Origin: Mycogone perniciosa
Taxonomy: Eukaryota > Ascomycota > Sordariomycetes > Hypocreales > Hypocreaceae
NCBI GenBank assembly: GCA_025331125.1
Contig: JAOALB010000297.1
Location: 1-23,902 of the forward strand
DNA length: 23,902 nt
Reading direction: 5' to 3'
A model generated the notes under the pieces. That model did not search any database. It was not told the origin of the DNA and was given only the letters and a program-made list of their open reading frames with translations. Shown piece after piece: positions 10,101 to 22,320 of the stretch (positions are counted from its first letter, which is position 1; each line of letters begins with the position of its first letter). A program made the translations under genes and the position numbers.

Positions 10101-10620
10101 CGCTATATCTATTCTAGTGTCTCTTTTTGCCTGCCGACTATATACAGTCCGCGAAAAGTCTCTGAAGTGCTTGTGCGGCTGCATCCAGGTCTCCCTTAGT
10201 TGGATTGGTCGTATTCACCTCTAGGAGGAGCCAGGCGTATATATGCATCAGCTGGCTAAACTCCTGTAGGCTTTTAAAAGGGATATATTTCTTTCCCGCA
10301 CAGGCTATTAGCCTGACAGGGCTTAAGAGCGTAGTAGTAACTGTATAGTAGTCTAAGCCCGTATCTAGGTTTCTTGCAACGGTTGTCGATACGGCGCAGT
10401 TGGAGAAAACGAGATTGATGCACTTTCCGGAATCCCTTGTGGGGCGTCCACAAGGGTGGCTCCTCTCAGTTATCCTCTTATTACCTCGTATAAAGGCTTT
10501 AATAATACTATCGCCGCCGACCTCTATATATTTAAACAGCAGTTATTTCGCTTATTCGGTTAGAAAAAAATATTCTTCAATTACTTAATTCCAGAGCTAT
10601 CTTTGTGCTCGTCGCCCGCC
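7176..10620 (-). mobile_element. Tad1-like LINE (non-LTR retrotransposon) copy B
   Basis: The minus-strand order is endonuclease end, reverse transcriptase, RNase H, C-terminal region, then an A-rich 3' tail (CGTAAATAATAAAATAAATA in element orientation, ending near 7176). This is the layout of fungal Tad1/I-clade LINEs. The left boundary is placed by matching the 3' end of copy A. The right boundary is uncertain: coding similarity is clear to about 10450 and fades by 10620. Target duplications were not identified. The 7031-7175 gap between copies A and B keeps CA/TG steps and looks like host or older sequence. Confidence 0.82.
7260..10450 (-). pseudogene. LINE ORF2 remnant: endonuclease (3' end), reverse transcriptase, RNase H
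   Basis: ORF2 polymerase that would nick target DNA, copy the element RNA and degrade it. Endonuclease end: CINLVFSNCAVSTTVARNL near 10440-10350, followed by a degraded SDH-type triad. Linker: RRKKRDHWDKI near 9990-9960. Reverse transcriptase: AGNTAPGADNI near 9690-9660, then FRNAEVTIILKLSKP near 9550, a GSLISFIILMLY segment (GxPQGSPxSP motif) near 9110-9075, and the catalytic YADD box at 9019-9030, which now reads YTNN. RNase H: AYSDR near 8150, FLFLDN near 7975-7960 and GYKDIIGN near 7825-7800. Many TAA/TAG stops interrupt the frame. Loss of both YADD aspartates (GAT to AAT) alone would abolish polymerase activity. An 11-base G run lies at 9876-9886. Confidence 0.85.
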
Positions 10621-10929
10621 ACCAATGATCGCTGTTATGTGTGGTGTATATATGTTAATTTTAACATCCTATGGGTGCTAAATACACAGGCCTGTGTAGG
10701 CATCTGGACAGCAGGAGCCAGCAAGGACTTAATCCCCTCCACATGGTCCTGCCAATTGAAGATCGCTGTTGCGACATAATTGCTCTTGCATGCCATCGCA
10801 AATATAGATAGCCTGTTCGAGTTTAGCATCCTAGCTGGCCTCTGGTGTTTTCCAGCGCTAGTAGGAGGAGAATGCTCCTATATATATGATGTAGATGACA
10901 GTGAGGACAAGCAGCCTGATCTAATAGGG

Positions 10930-12250
10930 ATGTGCCAACTTAAGAAGAGCTAGATAAGAGGTCCCATATTTCCCTCCCAACCCCCCGGATCACAAGCTCC
11001 CTGGCCTCATAGCGGTTTTGAATCTATTGGATATCCTCGAGTAAGAGCTCTACATTAGCTATAAACCGAAGAGTTCCGCCTTCGCAAGAAACCGATTTGA
11101 GACGCAGAATCTTCAGGGTGTTACAGCCCCCCTTAGTTATATGTGACACAGTCTCTCTTTAGGAAGCAGCAGTCCTGCGCCGTTTCCGCAGATCCATACT
11201 GTGCAAGGTCTAATAAAGCTTGCGTTTCTTCCTCTGTGAGTTCTTAGCAGGCGATATGCTTTGCTGTTAATCGGCCGTAGTTTAAGGGTAGTGGTGTTTA
11301 GTTTGACTTTGGCGGGGGTCGTTATAGTGTGCTTAAGGATAATACGGTCTAGAGGCTTCTGCTCCTTAACGTTAGCGACTTAATAGGCGAGGAATACCGC
11401 TAAGTCTGGGATTTACATTACTTTCTTTAAATACGGCTATAGATATAGCTGAAGTATAGTTGTTAGACTTGGGTTTGTAGGTTCTCCCTTTACTGCCTGC
11501 AGTCTATTGTTAGCAAACTATGCGAGCACTAGAAAAAAGCAACTTGCATTAAGCAAACATATTATCCACTACCTGCAAGGCAGTCTTATCCTTAGCGAGG
11601 ATTTCTTTCAAGTAGTCATAAACCTTTAACTATACCCCTAATATAGTTAAAGTAATATTAGCCTTTAGATTATAAATAACTTGTATCCTAGTGATATTTA
11701 TAATAAATGGCTTAAAGGAGAGGTAACTTACATTAAGTTGATGCCTTTAAGGTAGTATTATTATCGCCCTATTTAATCTTTTACTTAATAGCTTGCGTAG
11801 AATATACTAAGGTATATTTGGTATCCTGCGGAACACCTTTATTATCGCCCGGTTCAGTCTTTAATACAATAACTGGAGTTAGAGGCACTAAGTTAGGCTG
11901 GAAATCTAGGAGATAAGGCCGCGAATAGCGCTGTTAGCAATTAATTTACCCGCCACACTAATATCTTTCTGCAGCTAATATGCAGTTAATTGCTAAGAAA
12001 CTATTACTCTAGTAGTAAATATAATGTATAGGTAGAGTAATCGTATCTATTTTCGGCATAGCTGTAAACTTAACTTCTAGTAACGACGGGATACCAGATC
12101 TTAAAATGGGGATAGTATATTAAGAGTTTAAGCGAGTATATAGAACGGGGCAGTTGGATATAGGTGAAAGTAAAGGGAGAAAAGTTTAACGCGTCTAGAC
12201 GCTGGGGGACATTAACTTTATATAATTAAAGGAAGACACTAGTAGAAGGT
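10930..12250 (-). pseudogene. Unrecognised degenerate reading frame upstream of the LINE, possibly its ORF1
   Basis: One minus-strand frame (same phase at 12196, 11743, 11572 and 11152) stays protein-like for about 400 codons with TAA/TAG interruptions. It includes VYDYLKEILAKDKTALQVVD near 11620-11560, a basic stretch NSQRKKRKLY near 11240, and DQAACPHCHLHH near 10910. Its position just upstream of the LINE ORF2 on the same strand, and its size, would suit a LINE ORF1 (nucleic-acid-binding protein). I see no convincing CCHC knuckle and recognise no family, so a separate decayed gene is equally possible. The lower half, to about 11330, is noticeably less RIP-mutated than the rest. Confidence 0.35.
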
Positions 12251-13914
12251 TCCCGCCGCATATTAGTCGGCTGTATTCGTCTACGACCTTACATATTGCC
12301 TATACTCTGCAGTTAAAACCTAATATACCTACACCTCCCACAATAATTACCTAAGCCTGCCAGACTCCACTATATATAGAGGCCGAATAACAGTTACGCT
12401 TTATCCGCATAAAGTTAAAGGTATAGTATAGACACCTTATAATATACTCTCTCTAAGCTTTAGTAAAATCTCGTTTCTCGCTTACACCTATTTTCCTGCA
12501 TGCCTTAACATTCTTCTCTAGCCCCAGCCATTTACAGCCCTAAAAGGTATATATACCTTAATAAAACGCAAGATATTAATTGTATAATTTATGTTTATAC
12601 TAAAGGAGCTATATACTACTATAGGTATTACTATAGTAAATTAGGCATTTAAGGTAGCGATATATAGTAATAACCGCAAATTAGCAGCTTTTGCGTATAA
12701 TAATAGTGTTCCGATAATTGCTATTATTGCTGTCTATTATCGCTGCCGCTTTTATACTACCAGCTTTAAGAACAGATAAAGTATAAAAAGCAGATTTCTA
12801 ATAGCCCCTCCTATATAAATTAGTTAGCCCTTAAATTAAGACAGCAATAAATATAGGTTTACAGGTGCAAGTAAGCAACTATTTATAGCTTAATACTGAA
12901 AATCGCCTTTAGCTACCTTTTACTATAGTAGACAATCCCTATTAACTCCTAAAAGAAGTAAATTGGGGCCGGACAGCACTAATTAGGCAAGCATTAAGGC
13001 GCCCGCTTAACGCAAAGGCAGTTGCATTATCTCCACCTTAACAGGCCTAAACCCAAACTTCAGCAGATAATAACTAGGTATACCTAGCATATAGCTAAGG
13101 TTTTCCACAACCTAAAAGCCAGCAAAAATATTAAATTAGCCTTAACTTGCCGGTATATCTCTCGAAGAGGCGATTAAATCTTTATAAATGCCTATATATA
13201 GCGCGCAAAGAGGTATAAAGGTAATAGTTTCTCTGGCCATTCTAAAAATTGCATTCTCTTACTAATAGCAGTCTATATTTACACTAAAAATAATTATTAG
13301 CAAAGACTATATATAACTTCTTACAGCTAAGCATTAAAGGGCTTAGCTTTAAAGAACAATATCTAAACCGCTATTAAACCAAAGCTTTTGCCACTTTAGT
13401 CTTGCTTTAGCTAAAATATCAATAGATTAAGGCATTAACGCTAAGACTTACCTCTTCTTATTAATAATGATTTATATCGACTTTTAGAATATAATATAAC
13501 AATATTAGAAATAAAATACCTAATACTTGTCTCTGATTCTTTCTAGCTACTTAGTTTATTAAATTTTTTAAGAGAAAGAGAGGGGGGGGGAGGAACTAAA
13601 AAGATAAACCACTTACTCCACACCAGCCTAGCAATAGTATTGCTTCGTAATAGCCTTATATAAACAGTCCTATAATACAGTTAAATACACTAATTATATT
13701 AAATACTAGCAAACATTTAATCTTTTACAATTAAGGCATTAAATATTTAAATAAAAAGACTAGATTTTCTTTAGTTGCTTAAAGAGTACTGCTGGCTAGT
13801 ATACCCTTATCTGCCTTAATTATATCCTATAGGATAGGCGTCCGCGGGCAGCCTTAAAGGCGCACTTACTGCGGAAGCTTAGAACTTAAAAGAAAATATA
13901 GCTGGGCAAGAGGA
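12251..13914. other. RIP-like AT-rich stretch with no recognised feature
   Basis: No recognisable gene on either strand. A plus-strand frame over about 12290-13260 is moderately open between TAA/TAG codons but matches no family I know. A run of nine or ten G bases lies near 13584. The last part (about 13560-13914) is the downstream flank of the kinase-like pseudogene and probably includes its 3' untranslated region. Confidence 0.4.
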
Positions 13915-15716
13915 TTATTTATATAATAGGCCGATTACCTTTTCTATTAAATACTTAGTAAATTATAACTCTCTCACAAAGTTATTTTTATGCTTTTATA
14001 GTATCTCGCGCTTCCTTTTCCAGCCTTAATTATTTAAGCTAATACAGCCTAGAGATTAGCGGCCACAGAACTTAGCTTGTTTAAAATCTATAATTATAAT
14101 ATTATTAATATTTATATTATATAGTATATTGTATATCTTGGCGTTATAATATAAGACTTAAAGTTTATAAACCTACTTTAAGGCCTTAATAGTTCCTTTA
14201 AAAAAACTTACTTTAATAGTTTATTTGAAATAATTAAATAAAGGCTTCCTAGCTTAGCTTAAAAGTATAAAGCGGATATATACTTTACAGTTATAATAGT
14301 ATAGCAGCATTAAATTTATATTGCTAAGATATATAGGGATATACTTCCCTTAAATTGCCTAGAGTTAGTTATATATATTATTTTTACACTAAAGAAGTAT
14401 ATAGTCTATATCCTTTATGCCCTTTACAATAAGCGGCTATAGGATAATAGCTGCAGTTTAAAAAGCAACCCTCGCGAACTAGTAAAATAAAGTAGTATAT
14501 AATCTGCATTATAACCTTAATTGCTGGTAAGCTAGGTATAGAAAAGTTAAAGAAACTTTAATTAACCAATATACCTTTTTCTATAATAATTTACATTTAA
14601 GCAGTTTTTATTTAATAATTTACTATATATTAACCTAAAAAGGTATTCCTATATATAAAATAGCTAGCTTTATATACTTAACTTAATTCTTTAATACTGG
14701 CTTTATTTTATATTAGTATTACTGCTAGAGTTTATTTTAATTAATAAAGTTACTTTTTTAATTTAGCGAGGGGGGTAAATTAAGTAAGTAGTAAAGGAAG
14801 GGGGGTTTTTATTATTATTTACTAATATTAACTAGGCATTTTCTAATAGCTTATATTTAAAATAGGTTTAAATTAATAAATATTAAAATCCTTTCTAGCA
14901 TTAACCTTTATAAAGGGACTGCTACTGCAGCTTAAGTTTATAACCCTTTAGAGAGATAGTATATAAAATATTATTATACTTTATAGCCTAAATATTTAGT
15001 TTTTTAGCTTTATTATACTATAACTCTAGTAATAGTCTTGCTTTAAAAGCTTAAAGGATAAAAGTAAAGACCTATATAATAGCTATATAATAAAGTCTTA
15101 TTTTATTATTATCCTATATATTTAGTTTCGGTATATATATTAAAAAATATATAGTAAAGGGATTATTAAGGATATATAAGAAAATAAAGGTTTGCTTTAT
15201 ATATATATAATTATATTAAATGCCTTTATTAATTATATAAAAGAAGAGCTAGGTAATAATAGTAGTAAAGAGCTACCTAGCATTAAAGGCAAAGCCTTTA
15301 CTTTTCTAGTTAATTATATTGCGTTCTAGCTAAATTTCTATTTTAAGCCCTTTAACGACTTTATTAACAGTTAACTTATATAGCGCCTTATACTTAATAG
15401 CAAATGCCGCAATACCTCGGCCTCTTAAAGTTTTATATATATAGAATTAGTCTATTTAGTTCCCTTTTCCCTTTACTTTACAATATTTCTTACAAACTAG
15501 TATCTTAAAAGCTAAAGCTAAAGCTATAAAAAAAGTATTATATTTACTAAGACTTATATTCTTTATAGACTTAAAAATTAAATTAATAGAATTCTTAAGA
15601 TTTATATAGCTTTTAAATTTTATTATTCCTTTAAAGCTAATAGTATTTTATATTAATAGATTATTAAATGCCTCCTTTATTAACTGCTTAACTGTATTTT
15701 TAATAGTATCCCTTTT
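13915..15716 (-). pseudogene. Fungal PKL-type kinase-like gene, 3' part, including the kinase domain
   Basis: Continues the gene fragment at 23443-23902. In order: DTIKNTVKQLIKEAF just after the junction; a GKGN...FYIYKTLRGRGIAAFAIKYK block (15470-15380); KGFAFNAR and the QTFIFLYI strand (15290-15170); an SLYKG...KGF block (near 14900) matching the SPYKPxRWKGF signature I recall from fungal PKL proteins; then the kinase fold. There the ATP-binding Lys is kept in IVKGI near 14420. The catalytic loop His, Cys and Asp have become Tyr, Tyr and Asn at 14143-14151 (LYYNAKIYN). The DFE/DFG-like metal-binding motif reads DFK at 14080-14088. At least one frameshift lies between about 14430 and 14890, plus many TAA/TAG stops. 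The probable end is TAA at 13915. 15712-15716 is the left copy of the CTTTT target duplication. Family assignment comes from motif memory, not a search. Confidence 0.82.
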
Positions 15717-16117
15717 TATTACGACCCGACCCTCTTATAGCCGCATAAAGGGTCTAAGGCAGTATATACCCTAGAAGAATGATAGAATAACCGTTTAATT
15801 AAAAAGGATTACTTAGATTACTGTAAACTATAGATTACTAGGATTACAGAATATAAGCTAAGGTAATCTAATATAACTGTAATCTATATATAATCTAAGT
15901 ATATTTACTATATATCTCCTTTATATATAAGACTGGATAAGTTATAATTATTTAATATAGTTATTTAGACAGTTATTAATAATTGCATTTACTAAAACTA
16001 TTTATTTTATAGAATTATAACTATATTACCCTGCTTAGTATTTATCTTTAACCTTTCTGTTAATATAAACCCTATAAACTTTAGTTTAACTATTAAGAAC
16101 TAACCTGGATTATTATA
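15717..16117 (+). repeat. 5' LTR (401 bp)
   Basis: Runs from TATTACGACCC (TG start mutated to TA) to GGATTATTATA (CA end mutated to TA). It aligns end to end with 23037-23437 without a net length difference; the differences are mostly transitions. A TATA-like CCTTTATATATAAGAC lies near 15918-15933. The polyadenylation signal cannot be defined. Confidence 0.93.
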
Positions 16118-17215
16118 TATTAATAACTTTTATTTAAAAGGCTATTAAGAATTTTAAGCAATACTATAAGTATATCCGCTGCAGTATCCTCTTTTAATAC
16201 TTTACCCTTTATCCTACCTCCTCGTTAAAGGAAGGATAATAATAGAGATAATAATATAAGTAAAAGCGAAGATAAAGATAAAATTAATAAAATAAAGCAA
16301 TTTTATATTTATATAAAGGAAGCCTTTTAATAAATAAAAGCTAATTATATAGAATAGGAATAACGCTATTAATATTTAATTACTGAAAACACTAAACTTT
16401 AATAAATAATTTACTAATAGCAAGCAACTATTTTAAATTTATAAAATTAAACTTTACCTGCTCTAAACCTTATACTGAACTATAAAGGGAATTAACCTTT
16501 AAGGGACTTAAAAGAGTCGCTTAAGATATAACCTTTTAAGCCTTTTAATAAAAATACTATAACACTTTAGCTATTTTTTACTTAACTATATAATTATTTC
16601 ACTTACTTTTTAACTAGCTTTAATATAGAGACTAGTAAAGTCTTTTTAACTGCTAGATAACTTAAAGGAAATGGCTTAAAGTAGTTTAAACTTACCTAAA
16701 GGGATTTCTTTAATAATAAAAGTAAAGCTAATAAGTAAATATAGTTTATATTCGCCAGCTATAATCGATTTAAAGAAGAATTAAAGAATATCTTTAATAA
16801 TATTAGTAAAAAATATACTGTAGAAAATAAACTTATAAACTTAATTTAGAAAAGAAAATACTTTAACTATACTATATACTTTAAGAACTATACTTTTAAA
16901 GTTAAATAGGGAAACTCTGCTTTTATTAAACGCTTTTATAATAAACTTAAACTAAAAGTTAAAAGGGAAGCTTATAAGTTTTTTTGCGATAAAGGTATTA
17001 CTAAGTTTATTAAAAAATGTATAAATATAGATAATTTACTTTATAAACTTTACTTAAATATAAAAAAAGGATAATAGTAATCTAGATAAGTTTATAAGTA
17101 TTAAAGATATATAAACTAAAGCAAAAAGCAATAAAAATATATCGCTAGCTTTAATAATAGGAGACTTAATTAAATAGATCTAGACGCTATTTAAAAGGGA
17201 AAGGCAAAGGCCGTT

Positions 17216-17257
17216 TATTATAATTATAATAAGCTAGGATATATCTTAAAAGACTAT
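17216..17257 (+). other. Gag CCHC zinc knuckle with all four ligands changed to Tyr
   Basis: Spacing matches CX2CX4HX4C, but the four ligand codons (17216, 17225, 17240 and 17255) are all TAT. TGT/TGC to TAT needs a G-to-A change (plus a C-to-T when the codon was TGC), and CAT to TAT is a single C-to-T, all RIP-type changes. The Gly before the third ligand (GGA, 17237-17239) is kept. A knuckle in this state could not bind zinc. Confidence 0.85.
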
Positions 17258-20200
17258 AAAGCTCTATAAAAGCTAAAAACTAATAAACCCTAAAAGCTTG
17301 CGCTAAAACTTAAATAAAAGGTCAATATAATTTTAAAAGCTACTGATTATATATTACTTAACTGGACTATATACTATAATAATAGCTGCCTTATTTATAA
17401 AACCAGTAAAAATAAAAGCGGATAATACTTAAAATGACTTAAAAAAATATCTATAATAAATTAAAGGGGATATTAGTTAAGACTTAAATCTTTAACTTTT
17501 AAAGACATTTTTAAAGAAAATAAAATAAATAAATATTTACTATACCTAGACAGTTTAATAAAATAAAACCTAAACTTTAATTATATAAAGTCAGATAAAG
17601 ATAATAGTATCTTAGATAGATAAATAGTTACTATAATTAATTACCGATATTTTAATTAAATTACTGTAGATAATAAAGGATAGACTAATAGCAGTAACTT
17701 TAACGATAAAGATAAAAATAACCCTTTATAATATAAACTATTACTATATAATACTATACCTTTAAAATTAAAAAATGTATTACCTATAAACAGTAAGTTT
17801 AAAGGTAAACTAAATTAATACTACCTAAACCTAATTAAAAGGGTTACTATAGGTATATAATAAAATAGGATAAACCTATACCTATATAAACAGCTCTATA
17901 TATAAAATAGAGCTAACGATAAAATAGCCGTTAAAGCTATCCCAGTTACTTTAACTATACGCAAAAAACCTATATATTTCTATATATAAAGAGACTATAC
18001 TGCAAATAACCCTATTTATAAAAAGCACTATATTATATCCTAGGTTATTTATATTATATATAGGTATATAATATACTTTTAAGAAAAAGTAAAGTATAAT
18101 ATATTTTTAATTAAAATCCTATTTTACTTTATAAAATAAGTATAGGATTATAATATTTTTAAAGAATAAATTACAACTATACAGTATTAAGACTTTAAGA
18201 TTATTATTATTAAACTAAATACTGAAGCCTTAAAGGAATATTATTAGCTATAAAGACTTAAAGGATATAAGTTTAAAGGATATTATATTTACTGCTAGGA
18301 GAAATTAATAAAATAGCACTTTTATTATAATAAAAGGTTTAAGTGTAATTAATAATATTACTTAAAATGCAATAGCTTAAGGTATATTATATATAAATAA
18401 AATAAGTTAAAGGATTAATATATATAATAAACTAGCAATACCTTATATTTATTACTAGATTATATATATTACTGGAAGGATATATGCATTATTTACCTAT
18501 AGGAAAAACTTTAAAAATAGTAAATATAGAAATATATAAGGTATAAACCTACTTTAAAAGATAGAGGGATTAATTAAATTATAAAAAAAGCTATACAGAA
18601 ACTAGTTTAACTTTGTTACCTATAAAGGAACCGCCTATAATAAAAGAAGGTAGCATTTACTTTAAGAAACTTTAATTAACTGCAAAATCTATATAAAAAA
18701 AAAGGAATTAGGAAATAATTAATATTATTTATGAAAAGGCTATAAAGTAATAATTAATAAATTATATCTTTTGAAATATTAAATAATAAAAGTAACGATA
18801 AAGATTTACTATATTTTAAATTAAAGATAATAGTTAAGGGATATCGGCTATATATATTAATAAACAGTAAAGCGATAGGCAATTTTATTATACCTATAAC
18901 TGTAAATCGCTTATAGTTACTTTAGAAAAAGAAAATTAAACTATATTAACTTTGTTAAATAGAAAGAGGAGCCTTTATATATAATAATAGATAAGTTAAA
19001 TAAAAGACTAATTATTTTAAACTTGAAATTACTAAATATAAAGAAGTAGTTCCTTGCAATATAGCGAATATTGATAGGTATAGTATTATTCTTGGCTATT
19101 TTTGGTTAAAATGCAATAACCTTAATATCGACTAGGAGAACAGCTAGCTTTATTAGTGCAATAGTAAAGCTTCCTTAGCAATTAAAACTATTAGAAAAGA
19201 CTTAGCTGCAGGGTAGAAATTTTAAAATATAAAACCCTTAAGTATATTGAAAAAAGGAATTAAGAAAGTTACCTTTAATTTAATTATAGAAATAATCTAC
19301 CTAGAAGTAAAATTTAAGCAGAGTAAAGGAAAGGATAAAAGAATTTAAAAAACAATTACTTTTTTATAGAAAGTATTTAATAATATTAATAAAATACTTA
19401 AAATAAAAAGCTTTAAAACAGCAGTATTACTAGAATAGCTATAGAATATTTTTAAAGAATACTAGAAATATAATAAGCTATTTAAAGAAACACTTAACAT
19501 AAAGCTACCGGAATATAGCTAATAGGACTATATAATTAAGCTTAAAGACAGTGCTAGCACTACCTTCTATAAGATTTATAATTTAAATAAAAAAGAGCTT
19601 AAAAGCCTATATAATTATTTAAATAATATATTAGCTAAAAGATATATCTAACCCTCTTTATTAAAAGCAGGCTATCTTATTATATTTATATTAAAGAAAG
19701 GAGGCAAACTACAGTTAATTATAAACTACTAATAGTTTAATAAAGCTACTATTAAAGATAAAACTCTACTACTGTTAATTACGGAATTATAGGACAAACT
19801 ATATAAGAAAAAGTAGTTTATAGTATTAAATCTTAAAGGCGCTTATAACTTTATTTGAATTAAAGAAAAATATAAATAGATAACCGCCTTTTAAACTAAA
19901 TATAGCTTATTTAAATACCTAGTTATACCTTTTAGCCTTATTAACGCCCTAGCGATATTCTAAAAAATAATAAATAATATATTAAAAGAGTATCTCGATA
20001 TCTTTATAGTTATTTACCTAAATAATATCTTAATCTTCTCAGATACCTTTAAAGAATATAAAGTATATATTTATAAAGTATTATAAATACTATAAAATAC
20101 TAAACTACTTATAAAACTAAAGAAATGCAAATTCTATATATAGAAAATTACCTTTTTAAAGTATATTATTACCTTTAAAGAAATTTATATAAATTTATTA

Positions 20201-22021
20201 AAAGTATAAGCAGTAAAAGACTGGCCTATACCTATAGCAGTTAAAGAAGTTTAAAGCTTTTTAAGACTTATTAACTATTGCTAACAATTTATTAAAGGCT
20301 ATAAAAGTATTATATAAACTCTTTATAAACTTATTAAAAAGGATTAAAAGTTTCTATAAGCATTAAATGTATAGGAAGCCTTTAATAAACTTAAATAGCT
20401 TATCTCGGAAAAACCTATATTTATTATATTTAACCTATTTAAAGAAATAAAAGTTAAAATAAATGCTTTTAACTTTACTATAAAAGCTTAGCTTAGTTAA
20501 AAGGATAAAAACAGTAAGCTATGCTTTATTGCCTTTTACTTTAAAGTATTATATTGTATAAAATTAAACTATTTAATATATAATAAAGAATTCCTCGCTA
20601 TTATTCTTGCATTTAAAAAATAGTAATACTATTTACTAAAAGAAATGCATAAAGTTAAAGTATATATTAATTATAAGAATATTGTATACTTTATGACAGT
20701 TTAATAACTCTTTAAAAGGCAGATCTACTATATAAAATACCTTTTAAAATTCAACTATATCCTAATCTACTAGAAAAGATCTGAAAACAGATAAGCAGAT
20801 ACACTTAATAGACAAGCTAACTATAATTAAAGAAAGATTAAGTATATTAGGCAGATTTTAAAATAAACCCTTAAAAGATATTACTAACAAATAACGCTTT
20901 AAGCTATATATAAAGTATTTAATAATAATACTATACTTTAATATATTAAAGAGCATTATATTACCTAAAATAATAATAAATTCCCGCAAAATATAGAGTT
21001 TAATAATAAAGGAACTTGATAATAAAATAAAAAGATTTAAATCCTAGATAAACTCTAGAAAAACGTAGTTATAGAAGTTTATTAATACCTAGTATATAGA
21101 TATAAAGGTATTTGCAAGACTTATAAATAAATTTAAAGGTATTTTAAGTTTTAAGGGCTTAATAAAGTCGTGTAAGATATTATTTCTCGCTGTATAACTT
21201 ATAAAACAGTTAAAGCCTTAAAATATAAACTATACAGTAAACTCTAACCTTTATTAATATTAAAGCGACTATAAAAATTAATTTTATTAAATTTTATTAT
21301 TAAACTATTATTATCTATTAAATTAAAATTAAAGATTAAATATAATAGTATTTTAATAATTATAAACTAATTCACTAAATACTCTTATTTCCTTTTATAT
21401 AAAAAAGCAATAAATATAGAAATACTAGTTTATATATTTTTGCAATTTATTGCAGCCAACTATATAATTCTAGCTAAAATTATTTCTAACTAAAAATTAA
21501 CCTTTATATCTAAATTCTAGCAAATATTTATAAATTAATTAAATATAAATTATAAGCTTAATACTATATATTACCTGCAAATAGATAAATAGACAAAATG
21601 CATTAATTAAGTTATTAAAGCCTATTTAAAAAGTTATATTAACTTTAACTAAAACGATTAAATAGAGAAGTTATTAATTGCATAAATATCCTATAACAGC
21701 AATATTTTAAAGTTAACTAGACTTAGCCCTATATACATTAACTACAGCTTTATATTAAATATATATAAAGCGCTAAAAAAAGCCTATATATTAATAAAGT
21801 ATAAATTAAAGCTGAAAATATAAAACAGTTATATAAAGAAATATAAATATACCTTTACTTTATATAAAAAAAAATAAAGAAATATACCAATAAATATAAA
21901 TTAAAGGGATTAATCTTTAAAAAGGGAAATATAGTTTACCTATATTAATATTCACTAAGAAAAAAGACTGCAAATATTAAAATAATGCAACTAAGCAATA
22001 AATTAAATTTTAAAAAACTTA

Positions 22022-22036
22022 GACTTTACTTAATTA
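22022..22036 (+). other. Integrase C-terminal region after the poly-A frameshift
   Basis: The frame that carries KYKLKGLIFKKGNIVYLY near 21890-21950 and FKKLRLYLIKKV around 22010-22045 resembles the integrase C-terminal GPY/F-type module that precedes chromodomains. It is in the chromodomain phase, not the phase of the integrase core, so the break lies upstream, in the A run at 21866-21874. Confidence 0.5.
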
Positions 22037-22320
22037 AAAAGGTTATTTTAAAAGTTATTTATAAACTTACACTATTAAACAGTATTTAAATTTACCTGGT
22101 ATTTTACATTTCACTACTTAAAAAAGTATTATAAAATAAATTAAAAAACAGACTAATTATAAATTTAATTAAAGTTTTATTAATTAACGATAAATATAAA
22201 GTTAAAGAAATTAAAGCTATAAAAATAAAAGATAATAAACGCTAGTATTTAATAAAATAGGAAAACTATAAAAAGGAATATAACTTTTAAGAATTTAGGG
22301 AATACTTTAAATACTTTTAA

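Larger units (their letters stand above)
16150..22320 (+). pseudogene. gag-pol polyprotein remnant of the chromovirus
   Basis: Gag, protease, RT and the integrase N-terminus share one reading phase, so this was a single gag-pol frame. Gag core: YNRFKEELKNIFNN near 16760-16800. CCHC zinc knuckle at 17216-17257, with all four ligands now Tyr. Protease: DSGAxxNFI reads NSKAIGNFI at 18863-18889, with SIILGYFWL...IDWENS near 19085-19140. Reverse transcriptase about 19505-20100: KATIKDKTLL near 19742, and the YLDD box reads YLNN at 20015-20026. RNase H about 20400-20650, with its DASxxA Asp now Asn and CFIAFYFKVL kept. Integrase about 21070-21800: zinc-binding His/Cys largely lost, core region QFTKYSYFLLYKKA recognisable. 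A one-base slip in the nine-A run at 21866-21874 changes phase. C-terminal chromodomain about 22190-22320 (KYKVKEIKAIKI...YLIK.ENY). The frame start is approximate. Dozens of TAA/TAG stops are present. Confidence 0.9.

Noticed and set aside
10400..10588. Plus-strand open frame of 62 codons
   Set aside because: It lies antisense to the LINE endonuclease C-terminal segment (INLVFSNCAV on the minus strand).
10635..10829. Minus-strand open frame of 64 codons
   Set aside because: No recognisable motif and no clear continuity with LINE ORF2; too short to support as a gene.
14000..15700. Very AT-rich DNA as a centromere or replication origin
   Set aside because: The AT richness is explained by RIP-type mutation of a recognisable coding frame.
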